A DNA stretch of 52,612 nt from Novosphingobium sp. SCN 66-18. GTDB taxonomy: Bacteria; Pseudomonadota; Alphaproteobacteria; Sphingomonadales; Sphingomonadaceae. Within the stretch, counting starts at the first letter, position 1; each line of letters starts with the position of its first letter. The notes below the pieces were generated by a model. The model was given only the letters and a program-made list of their open reading frames with translations, was not told the DNA's origin and did not search any database. A program made the position numbers and the translations under genes. Positions 1 to 6,918 of the stretch are shown one piece after another. The stretch spans positions 1-52,612 of the forward strand of contig MEGD01000015.1 in the NCBI GenBank assembly GCA_001725355.1. Direction: 5' to 3'.

Positions 1-237
1 GTCCATGCCGTGGCGCTGCAGTTCGGAATTGGTGAAATTGGTGATCAGCGTCTGCTGGCAAATGGGATGCATGGGAACCACATCGCGCCCGCCCCGGCTC
101 TTGGGCACGGGGTGGTGCCAGACAATGGTCTTGCCGGTCGGCCGACCGCAGAGCCAGCACAGTACCACAGCCTCGGGCGCGTCTTCTTCCTGATGAAGGT
201 CCTCATAAGGACCGTGCTTCGAATGTTTGCGGGCCAT
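1..237 (-). CDS. HNH endonuclease-family protein (3' end beyond window)
   Basis: Reading the minus strand from the ATG at 235-237 gives 79 residues that run off the left edge with no stop. A zinc-binding CxxC pair (CWLC, residues 27-30) is followed by WHHPVPKSRGG (40-50) and HPIC (57-60), the usual HNH arrangement of paired histidines, a basic loop and a late His/Cys. Small HNH proteins of this kind are common in sphingomonads; whether this one cuts DNA is not known. The start is supported by the MARKHSKHG opening. It is divergent from the broken NYN gene to its right. Confidence 0.72.
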   Translation of the reverse strand, partial: MARKHSKHGPYEDLHQEEDAPEAVVLCWLCGRPTGKTIVWHHPVPKSRGGRDVVPMHPICQQTLITNFTNSELQRHGMD

Positions 238-275
238 GGGCTGCCTGAATTGTCTGAGCGTGCGGTGGCGGCTTC

Positions 276-479
276 ATAGCGGATGAAGTCGACATTACCA
301 CACCCGCTTCTCCAATCCGCCTGATCGATGCCGATAACGTATCTACCCGCATTTCCAACCGGTTGTTTGAGGAAATTGCCAAAATCGGCGAAGCCAGTGT
401 CCGTCACATCTATGGCGACTTTTCCGGCACGCGCCTCAAGTCATGGGCTGACTTACAGCCCACCACGCGGCGGGAATAG
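276..479 (+). pseudogene. NYN-domain (LabA/DUF88-like) protein, truncated by an IS remnant
   Basis: The plus-strand frame through 321 reads LIDADN, then FEEIAKIGEASVR and YGDFSGTRLKSWAD. These match the start of the NYN ribonuclease fold, whose first catalytic Asp lies in LIDADN. Homology ends near 455, where the IS3 remnant begins, and the frame closes at TAG 477-479 after about 65 codons; intact family members are normally two to four times longer. No ATG/GTG/TTG exists in frame. Position 276 carries ATA just ahead of codons for ADEVDITTP, which looks like a lost ATG. This is a dead 5' fragment. Confidence 0.7.
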
Positions 480-725
480 AGGTCGATCACGACAGCCAGA
501 TAGGCAAAGTCCTCGGCATCCTGGCATCACCCGACACTTGCCGGCCCAGTTGTCGCTTCCACGCATACAGCGAGTGCGCACTGACCCCGAGCCGCTGCGA
601 AACCTCCGCTACCGGACACCCACGCTCGGTGATCTGGGCCACCGCATCACGCTTGAACTCGTCACTGAAATCGGGCTTCCCCATCGTCGCCTCCTGTCCT
701 CAAATCAGGATCGAAGGCGTCCAGA
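452..725 (-). mobile_element. IS3-family insertion sequence remnant, internally deleted
   Basis: The minus-strand ORF from ATG 682-684 starts MGKPDFSDEFKRDAV and continues with RLGVSAHSLYAWKRQLG, the helix-turn-helix OrfA of IS3-family elements. After VSGDA (about residue 53) it stops matching. A different minus frame at about 455-530 reads EDFAYLAVVIDLYSRRVVG, the rve (DDE) integrase core of OrfB. The middle of the element, including most of OrfA and the first half of OrfB, is missing, so it cannot transpose alone. Its left end abuts the truncated NYN gene. Exact termini are uncertain because no clear terminal repeats or target duplications are visible. Confidence 0.75.
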
Positions 726-802
726 AATCTAACGGCTACTCATACTTCAGCCTCTATCCATGCCTTTCACATCGGCGCGCCAGTACGCCCGGCTGACTTT
801 GT

Positions 803-1534
803 TCAGTGTTCCGGGTTCACGCGTGTGGCGGCCATGTAGCGAGCATCGACCACGGCCCAGTCGATGTTGTGCATGAAGGCCTCGACATATTTGGCCGCCG
901 CCGCACCATAATCGATGGCAAAGGCGTGTTCATACATGTCGAGCACCAGCAGCGGCGTGCCCGTCACCGGGCCATTGGTGTGATCCCACGCCCAGTAATT
1001 GTGCAGCGACTTCGTGTACTGGTTCCACGCCAGAATGCACCAGCCTGATCCACCCGCCAGCGCCATGGCGGTACGACGGAACTCGGCCTCCCAAGCCTCG
1101 AAACTGCCGTGGCTTTTGGCCACAGCCTCGCGGACAGCGCCCTTGGCCACGCCATCTCCGCCGAGCTGTTCGAAGTAGAGTTCGTGGAGGATGACCGAGC
1201 CGGTGCGGTGCAATTCCTCGCGTTTGAGATCGCCATAGATGACCGGGGGCAGATCCTTGTCAGCCATCGCGGCGGCAAGGCGGCTCTCGACCATGTTGAG
1301 CGCCTTGACCGAGCCCTGATAGTTGTTTTCCCAATGTGAGCGGATCAGCTTTTCCGACAGGCCGGTGAGCTTGGTGGCGTCGAAACCCAGCGGCTTGGGC
1401 GTGTGGCTGCCAGAGAAGGCAGGTGCTGCAGCGGCAGGCGCCGCGGTTTGCGCGCCAGCCTCGATCGGCACTGCAGCGGCAGCGGCACCAAGGGCGATCG
1501 CGCTCAATGCATTGCGGCGGGAAATATCGGACAT
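803..1534 (-). CDS. Tat-exported Fe/Mn superoxide dismutase (ChrC-like)
   Basis: 243 aa Fe/Mn-type superoxide dismutase converting superoxide to peroxide and oxygen. The N-terminus has [11 protein letters not shown] followed by an Ala-rich hydrophobic stretch (residues 5-28), a twin-arginine signal, so a periplasmic site is predicted. The SOD core starts near residue 48. Metal ligands can be placed at His67 (SHWENNY), the His of LHELYFEQL, Asp199 and His203 (DMYEHAF). The usual HHxxYV helix is altered to ENNYQGSV. It lies 27 nt after chrA on the same strand; chromate operons of other proteobacteria carry a SOD called chrC in this place, so a role against chromate-derived superoxide is likely. 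The exact metal is not predictable. Confidence 0.88.
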   Translation of the reverse strand: MSDISRRNALSAIALGAAAAAVPIEAGAQTAAPAAAAPAFSGSHTPKPLGFDATKLTGLSEKLIRSHWENNYQGSVKALNMVESRLAAAMADKDLPPVIYGDLKREELHRTGSVILHELYFEQLGGDGVAKGAVREAVAKSHGSFEAWEAEFRRTAMALAGGSGWCILAWNQYTKSLHNYWAWDHTNGPVTGTPLLVLDMYEHAFAIDYGAAAAKYVEAFMHNIDWAVVDARYMAATRVNPEH

Positions 1535-1561
1535 GTGTGAACTCCTGTTCGGGGGGATGTG

Positions 1562-2866
1562 TCAGGGAAGGAAAGACAGCAGCCAGCCACTGATCGCGGC
1601 CAGGCCCAGAACGCGTATGACGTTCCATTTGCGCGAGATGATCAGCCAAGCAGAAGCGGCCGCGATAGCCCCCGCGCGCCAGTCGAAACTGGACAGCACC
1701 GGAAGGCTGAGGCTACCCCAGACCGGGCGCAGGTCATGGAACAGCACCTGGAGCGCGAACCAGGCCGACAGGTTCGCGATCACCCCGACAATGGCTGAGG
1801 TGACCAGCGCCAGCGCGCCTTTCAAGGCCTGGGCGCGCTCAAGTCGCTCGATCCATGGCGCCAACGCGAAAACCCACAGGAAGCAGGGCGCAAAGGTCAC
1901 CCATGTGGTCAACCCGGCACCCAGCAGACCCGCCACCAGCGGCGTGAAAGGCGCCGGTGCGCGGAATGCTGCCAGATAGCCCACGAACTGCGTAACCATG
2001 ATCAGCGGCCCCGGCGTGGTTTCGGCCAGCCCCAGACCATCGCCCATCTCGGCGGCGGAAAGCCAGTGCTGCGCGCTGACCGCCTGCTGCGCCATATAGG
2101 CCAGCACGGCATAGGCCCCGCCGAAGGTCACCACCGCCAGCTTGGAAAAGAACACGCCCACGCGCCACAGCACATGATCACGCCCCAGCAGCGCGAAGAC
2201 CGCCATCATGGGCGCGGCCCACACCGCCGCGCCGACCAGCACGGCCTTCACACTGTGGCCCCAGGGGCGCGGCGAGGTTGGCAGGGGCTCGCCGCCTGCC
2301 TTCAACCCCAGCAGCGCCGGGCGCCAGTGTGCCACCAGCCAGCCCACCAGTCCCGCGCCGATCACCACCAGCGGAAAGGGCGCGTTGAAGAAGAACAGCG
2401 CGAAGAAAGACGCGGCCGCTGCGCCCTTGCGAAAGCCAGTGCCTAGCGCGCGACCCGCCAGACGCAACACCGCCTGTACCACGATGGCCAGCACCGCCGC
2501 CTTGATCCCCAGAAACAGCGCGGCAAACCACGCCAGATGCGCCGCGGCGCCATAGAGCATCGAGAGCGCTAGAATGACCAGTGCGCCCGGAATGACAAAC
2601 AGCAGCCCCACCACCAGTCCGCCGCGAATGCCGTGGAGTTTCCAGCCAATCCAGATCGCCAGTTGCTGCGCTTCTGGCCCGGGCAACAGGTGGCAGAAAT
2701 TCAAAGCGTGGAGATATTGCTCCTCGCTGATCCAGCGGCGTTCCTCGACCAGTTCGCGGTGCATCAAGGCGACCTGCCCTGCCGGCCCGCCAAAGCTGAG
2801 GCAGCCAATGCGGGCGGATACGCGCACCAGTTCGGCAAAATCGGGACGGGAAGCAGAGGTCGTCAT
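1562..2866 (-). CDS. chrA: Chromate transporter ChrA, two-domain form
   Basis: 434 aa inner-membrane chromate efflux protein of the CHR family. The N-terminal CHR domain shows SFGGPAGQVALMH (about residues 24-36) and LPGPEAQQLA (about 61-70). The C-terminal repeat shows VTFGGAYAVLAYM and ETTPGPLIMVTQFVGYLA. The two halves are homologous, as expected for the long-chain type, with roughly ten hydrophobic segments. Length fits the family (about 390-450 aa). The downstream SOD is probably co-transcribed. No chrB regulator gene is seen upstream; instead there is a structured untranslated region (2881-2967). No strong Shine-Dalgarno precedes the ATG at 2864-2866. Confidence 0.93.
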   Translation of the reverse strand: MTTSASRPDFAELVRVSARIGCLSFGGPAGQVALMHRELVEERRWISEEQYLHALNFCHLLPGPEAQQLAIWIGWKLHGIRGGLVVGLLFVIPGALVILALSMLYGAAAHLAWFAALFLGIKAAVLAIVVQAVLRLAGRALGTGFRKGAAAASFFALFFFNAPFPLVVIGAGLVGWLVAHWRPALLGLKAGGEPLPTSPRPWGHSVKAVLVGAAVWAAPMMAVFALLGRDHVLWRVGVFFSKLAVVTFGGAYAVLAYMAQQAVSAQHWLSAAEMGDGLGLAETTPGPLIMVTQFVGYLAAFRAPAPFTPLVAGLLGAGLTTWVTFAPCFLWVFALAPWIERLERAQALKGALALVTSAIVGVIANLSAWFALQVLFHDLRPVWGSLSLPVLSSFDWRAGAIAAASAWLIISRKWNVIRVLGLAAISGWLLSFLP

Positions 2867-2880
2867 CTACGCGCCCACCA

Positions 2881-2967
2881 CCTTTCCGCCCGCACAATGC
2901 AGGCCGGAGAAGGCAACACTTGGGCTGACGCCTGGCCGGGAGGTTGCTTTGTCCCGGTGCTTCCTCC
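2881..2967 (-). promoter_or_regulatory. Structured leader upstream of chrA (candidate cis-regulatory RNA)
   Basis: The transcribed minus strand immediately before chrA can fold into several helices: 2906-2914 with 2959-2967 (about 8 pairs), an inner perfect 6-bp helix 2936-2941/2952-2957, and a 7-bp hairpin 2888-2894/2898-2904 with a 3-nt loop close to the start codon. Three nested or adjacent helices in under 90 nt ahead of a metal-oxyanion transporter suggest a riboswitch-like or attenuating element. I do not recognise it as a named class; the call rests on pairing alone. Confidence 0.4.
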
Positions 2968-3156
2968 TCTAGTGCAGCAAACAGATCACGGCAAGTATCT
3001 TGATGGATTTGATGGTAAGATCGCAGCGTCAGTATTGCTGACATAGCCCCGCCGCTGGGCTACATTGACGCCACGTCCCGTTTCAAGCTCTCCTCCGCTC
3101 CCGCCATTACCTTGACATCTTCTGCGCTGTTTGGCGCGAGCACGCCTTTTGCCATA
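2968..3156. other. Intergenic region between chrA leader and nitrate island
   Basis: No convincing gene. It contains a perfect 5-bp inverted repeat GTCAG/CTGAC with a 5-nt spacer at 3028-3042 and a 6-bp TAGCCC/GGGCTA hairpin around 3044-3062, which may be an operator and part of a terminator for the nitrate operon. A 31-codon minus frame (3060-3155, ATG GCA AAA...) begins 2 nt after the stop of the zinc-ribbon gene but has no recognisable features and is not called. Confidence 0.4.
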
Positions 3157-3291
3157 CTATCGTCTCTCGCCCCGTGGCTGCCAGTAGCAACGGGTGCAAA
3201 CGAGCGGTGTTCGCGTGGTAATCACGGCCCCGCACTGGGGGCATGTTTCGGCCATCACGTGCTGTGCCAGCCACGCCAGGAACCGTTTCAC
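3157..3291 (-). CDS. 44-aa zinc-ribbon protein coupled to cobA
   Basis: The GTG at 3289-3291 overlaps the cobA stop as GTGA, the same 4-nt overlap used throughout this operon. The frame encodes 44 residues: a short amphipathic start (KRFLAWLAQHV), then CPQCG (residues 17-21) and CTRC (30-33), two CxxC knuckles about 10 residues apart that form a minimal zinc ribbon, and a basic tail ending at TAG 3157-3159. An internal ATG at 3253-3255 would give a 32-aa form that keeps both knuckles. Function is unknown; its position as last gene of the nirB-nirD-nasA-cobA operon ties it to nitrate assimilation or siroheme/Mo-cofactor handling. Confidence 0.6.
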   Translation of the reverse strand: MKRFLAWLAQHVMAETCPQCGAVITTRTPLVCTRCYWQPRGERR

Positions 3292-4058
3292 GCCTGCACC
3301 GCCTTTCGATCTGCTTTCAGGGTCGGTTCCGAAGGACCGACCGCCTGACCGATGAGGAGCAGCGCCGGCCCCTCACCCAGCAGCGAGCGCGCGGCCAGCG
3401 GCAGCAGGTCAAGCCGGGTGTGGAACTGCAGTTCGCTGGGCAGGCTGGCATTTTCGACCAACGCTACCGGCGTATCACCCGCCAAGCCCGCGTCCATCAG
3501 CCCGCGCGAAACCGTGGCCGCCGCCGCCTTGCCCATATAGACCGCCAGCGTCGCGTGCGGATCGGCCAGCAACCGCCAATCGAGATCGAGCGTTTCGCCC
3601 GAGCGCGCATGCGCGGTGACGAATGTCAGCTTGCGCGCCAGCCCGCGCAGAGTGAGTGAAGCGCCAAGACTAGCTGCTGCAGCGCTGGCTGCGGTCACGC
3701 CCGGGCAGATCGAAACCGCCACGCCTGCCGCACGACAGGCGTCCAGTTCCTCTGTCGCGCGACCGAAAATCGCCGGGTCGCCGCCTTTCAGGCGCACCAC
3801 GCGCCGGCCTTGCAGCGCAGCTTCCACGATCAGCGCGTCAATCGCCCTCTGATCCTTCGAATGGCGGCCGGAGCGCTTGCCGACATGGACCAGCCGCGCA
3901 CCGGAGGGAGCAAGCGCCAGCACCCCTGGACCGACCAGAGCATCGTGGAAGATCACGTCTGCCTGCCCGATCAGCCGCTCGGCCTTGCGCGTAAGCAGGT
4001 CGGGATCGCCCGGACCTGCGCCCACCAGCCAGACTGAACCCGCTGGAAATTCGCTCAT
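3288..4058 (-). CDS. cobA: Uroporphyrinogen-III C-methyltransferase (SUMT)
   Basis: 256 aa SAM-dependent methyltransferase making precorrin-2 from uroporphyrinogen III, the first step to the siroheme used by NirB. The N-terminal glycine loop VGAGPGDPDLLT (about residues 11-22), LKGGDPAIFGR (about 88-98) and CPGVTAASAAAA (about 115-126) are SUMT signatures. There is no CysG-type dehydrogenase/ferrochelatase domain, so this is the single-domain form. The ATG at 4056-4058 overlaps the nasA stop by 4 nt, and its own stop overlaps the small zinc-ribbon gene. The opening MSEFPAGSVWLVGAG fits the family better than any upstream start. Confidence 0.93.
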   Translation of the reverse strand: MSEFPAGSVWLVGAGPGDPDLLTRKAERLIGQADVIFHDALVGPGVLALAPSGARLVHVGKRSGRHSKDQRAIDALIVEAALQGRRVVRLKGGDPAIFGRATEELDACRAAGVAVSICPGVTAASAAAASLGASLTLRGLARKLTFVTAHARSGETLDLDWRLLADPHATLAVYMGKAAAATVSRGLMDAGLAGDTPVALVENASLPSELQFHTRLDLLPLAARSLLGEGPALLLIGQAVGPSEPTLKADRKAVQA

Positions 4059-6583
4059 TCGGCGGCCTCCTTCATGATCATGGCTTCTGCGATCAGGCGG
4101 GAAATGGCGGGGCGACAACTGCCGCAATTGGTGCCCGCGCATGTGACGTTGCCCACTGCTCCGACGCTGCCGGCACCCGCTCCAATCGCGGCAAGGATCG
4201 CGTTGGTGCCCACGCCGTGACAGATACAGACCACCGGACCGCGATCGGGCGCCGGGGTGGCCGGCCGGCCGGCGAGAAGCTCGATCGCAACGGCCCCATC
4301 GCCGCCATCCAGTTGGCCGGAGATCCAGTCCCGCGGCGGCAATTGGCCGGATCGGGTCACAAACAGCGCAGCGGCGACCGCGCCATTCGCACCGGTCACC
4401 ACGATCCGGCGCGTTCCGCGCACGGCATCCGTCACCTCCAGCCGATGCCCCGACGGCAGCAGCGCGTCGCAATCCACCGCGCCGATGCCGGCCATCTCGT
4501 GCAACCACCCACCCTTGACGCGCGAACGGCTCCACCACAGCAGTCCGGACGGCGCGCGCGAACCCACCGACACCAGAAAAGCGCGCCATTCCGGTATAAC
4601 CGGCTCGATCCGCACCGCGCTGTTCTTGAAGGCCGGTTGACCCGAAACCGGATCGACCAGGGGTCCCGGCAGCAAGTTGGCACGCCCTTCGCCCGCCATG
4701 GCGTCGGTCCAGTGCATCGGCACGAAAGCCGTAGACCTTGCCTGCGCATTCGTCACGTTCACACGGAAAATCGCCGCACCGTGCGCGGACACGACGCGGC
4801 CCAGCCCACCATCCACCAGCCCGGCAGTGCGCGCGTCGTCAGGATGGATTTCCAGCAAGGGCTCGCGGCGATGCTGCGCGAGCGTGTGCGAAAGGCCGGT
4901 GCGCGTCATGGTGTGCCACTGGTCCCGATAGCGCCCGGTATTGAGCCGCAGGGGAAAGTTGGAATCCGCCGCGCTTGCCGTGGGTTGCACCGGCACAAGG
5001 CGGGGCGGAGCGACCAACGGATGCCGCCCGCCCCATTGGATGGGCGTCATCGCCTCGTAATCCTCGTCGCGCATCGCGGAGAGCGCGGTCAGGTCGAACA
5101 CCTTGCCATGACGCCGCGTCAAGGCCGTCATGGCCGCATATTCGCGGAACACCGCGGCGCTGCTTTCCCACGCGAAAGCATCGCCATAACCAAGCCTGCG
5201 CGCCACATCGGCCACGATCGCCCAGTCCGCACGTGCTTGTCCTGGCGCGCGGAACAAAGCGCGCTGGCGGCTGATGCGACGTTCGGAATTGGTGACGGTG
5301 CCGTCCTTTTCACCCCACGCCAGCGCGGGCAGGCGCACGTCGGCCAGTTGCGCCGTATCGGTATCGGCAATCACGTCGGACACCACCAGCGTCTCGCACC
5401 GCGCCAGAGCCTCGCGCACGAAGCCGGCGTCTGGCATCGATACAGCCGGGTTGGTCGCCATCACCCACAGGAACTTCACGCGGCCATCGTGAACCGCGCG
5501 GAACAGGTCCACCGCCTTGAGCCCCGGCGCGGCGCATAGCCGGTCAGTCTTCCAGAACGCCGCCACGTGGGCGCGCTCCGCTTCCGAAAAGCCGAGATGG
5601 CAGGCCAGTGTATTGGCAAGCCCCCCCACCTCGCGCCCGCCCATCGCATTGGGCTGCCCGGTCATGCTGAACGGCCCTGCGCCCGGCTGGTTATAGCGCC
5701 CGGTTGCGGCATGCAGATTGATGATCGCGTTGCCCTTGTCCGTACCTGCCACCGACTGGTTTGCACCCATGCTGAAGAGCGTGACCATGCGCGGATGCGC
5801 GATCACCAGATCCCGCAATTCCGCGAACACGTCAGCGGGCACGCCGGGGTCGCAATCGAGCCCGTCCCATGGCACGAGATCGACAAGCCCGCGGGCATGA
5901 AGCGCGTGGAGCAGCGCATTGAACAGCGCTACATCGCCATCGGGCGCCACCGCCACGTGCAGATCTGCCTGCTCGGCGGTTTCGGTGCGGCGCGGATCGA
6001 TCACCACGATCTTGCTGCCGCGCGCCTCCCGCGCCGCCTCGATCCGCTGCCAGATCACCGGATGGCACCAGGCGGTGTTCGATCCCACCAGCAGGATCAG
6101 GTCCGCCTCGTCCAGATCCTCATAGGAACAGGGAACGATATCTTCGCCAAAGGCACGGTTGTGCGCGGCCACGGCGCTCGCCATGCACAGGCGGCTGTTG
6201 GTGTCGATATTGGCGGTGCCGACAAAGCCCTTCAGCAGCTTGTTCGCGGCATAATAATCCTCGGTCAGCAATTGACCCGAGACGTAGAAGGCCACGCTGT
6301 CCGGTCCGTAACGTTCGATGCATTCGCGCATCCTGCCCGTCACCAGATCCAGCGCCTCGTCCCAGTCCGCCTGCCGATCCCCGATCATCGGGTGAAGCAG
6401 GCGCCCTTCCAGCCCCACCGTTTCGCCAAGGTGCGTGCCCTTGGAACAGAGACGCCCGAAATTGGCCGGGTGGTCCTCGTCCCCCGCGATGGTCACCTGG
6501 CGATCGCCGGTGACAATGGCGCGAATGCCACAACCCACGCCGCAATAGGCGCAGGTTGTGTGGACAGGCGCCTGTGACTTCAA
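4055..6583 (-). CDS. nasA: Assimilatory nitrate reductase, molybdopterin catalytic subunit
   Basis: 842 aa cytoplasmic nitrate reductase reducing nitrate to nitrite. Cys11, Cys14, Cys18 and Cys46 (CAYCGVGC...LCSKG) bind a [4Fe-4S] cluster. A molybdopterin oxidoreductase core follows and a molydopterin-dinucleotide-binding domain lies around residues 540-650 (NTGRYRDQWHTMTRTG). The C-terminus carries a BFD-like [2Fe-2S] domain (CICHGVG ... CAGTNCGSC). No Tat signal is present, as expected for the assimilatory NasA/NarB/NasC type. ATG 6581-6583 overlaps the nirD stop; the gene end overlaps cobA. Electron supply would need a NasB-like reductase or ferredoxin encoded elsewhere. Confidence 0.94.
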   Translation of the reverse strand: MKSQAPVHTTCAYCGVGCGIRAIVTGDRQVTIAGDEDHPANFGRLCSKGTHLGETVGLEGRLLHPMIGDRQADWDEALDLVTGRMRECIERYGPDSVAFYVSGQLLTEDYYAANKLLKGFVGTANIDTNSRLCMASAVAAHNRAFGEDIVPCSYEDLDEADLILLVGSNTAWCHPVIWQRIEAAREARGSKIVVIDPRRTETAEQADLHVAVAPDGDVALFNALLHALHARGLVDLVPWDGLDCDPGVPADVFAELRDLVIAHPRMVTLFSMGANQSVAGTDKGNAIINLHAATGRYNQPGAGPFSMTGQPNAMGGREVGGLANTLACHLGFSEAERAHVAAFWKTDRLCAAPGLKAVDLFRAVHDGRVKFLWVMATNPAVSMPDAGFVREALARCETLVVSDVIADTDTAQLADVRLPALAWGEKDGTVTNSERRISRQRALFRAPGQARADWAIVADVARRLGYGDAFAWESSAAVFREYAAMTALTRRHGKVFDLTALSAMRDEDYEAMTPIQWGGRHPLVAPPRLVPVQPTASAADSNFPLRLNTGRYRDQWHTMTRTGLSHTLAQHRREPLLEIHPDDARTAGLVDGGLGRVVSAHGAAIFRVNVTNAQARSTAFVPMHWTDAMAGEGRANLLPGPLVDPVSGQPAFKNSAVRIEPVIPEWRAFLVSVGSRAPSGLLWWSRSRVKGGWLHEMAGIGAVDCDALLPSGHRLEVTDAVRGTRRIVVTGANGAVAAALFVTRSGQLPPRDWISGQLDGGDGAVAIELLAGRPATPAPDRGPVVCICHGVGTNAILAAIGAGAGSVGAVGNVTCAGTNCGSCRPAISRLIAEAMIMKEAAE

Positions 6584-6918
6584 GCCGCCCTCCCCACCAC
6601 GGCTTCACGCAGCAGATAGATACGCCCGGCATCCACCCTCAGCGGAATGGTCGGCACGCAACCTTGGTCCTCGCCCAGCGCCTCGCCGGTCTTCAGCGAA
6701 ATGTTCCAACTGTGCAGAGGACAGGTAACGACGTTACCATGAACGATCCCCTGGCTGAGGGGGCCATGCTTGTGCGGGCACTTGTTCACCAGCGCATAGA
6801 ACTCATTCTGCAGGGTGCGGAACACCGCGATCTCGTCCGCGCCCCGCACCGGCAGGGTGCGGGCATTGCCGGGAGCGATCTGGTCCACCGGACCGATGTC
6901 GAGCCAATCTCCAATCAT
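6580..6918 (-). CDS. nirD: Nitrite reductase (NAD(P)H) small subunit
   Basis: 112 aa Rieske-fold subunit partnering NirB. The two cluster loops are visible as CPHKHG (about residues 47-52) and CPLHSW (about 66-71), giving Cys-X-His and Cys-X2-His pairs, so this NirD keeps [2Fe-2S] ligands that some enterobacterial NirD proteins lack. ATG 6916-6918 overlaps the nirB stop by 4 nt and the stop overlaps the nasA start, indicating translational coupling. Length is standard (about 105-115 aa). A longer upstream extension in the same frame is inside nirB and is rejected. Confidence 0.93.
   Translation of the reverse strand: MIGDWLDIGPVDQIAPGNARTLPVRGADEIAVFRTLQNEFYALVNKCPHKHGPLSQGIVHGNVVTCPLHSWNISLKTGEALGEDQGCVPTIPLRVDAGRIYLLREAVVGRAA

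Noticed and set aside
487-684. 65-codon OrfA-like ORF as an intact transposase gene
   Set aside because: Only the first ~50 residues match; the rest is an out-of-frame piece of OrfB, so it is a remnant.
3060-3155. 31-codon minus ORF after the zinc-ribbon gene
   Set aside because: It follows closely but has no ribosome site of note and no recognisable feature.
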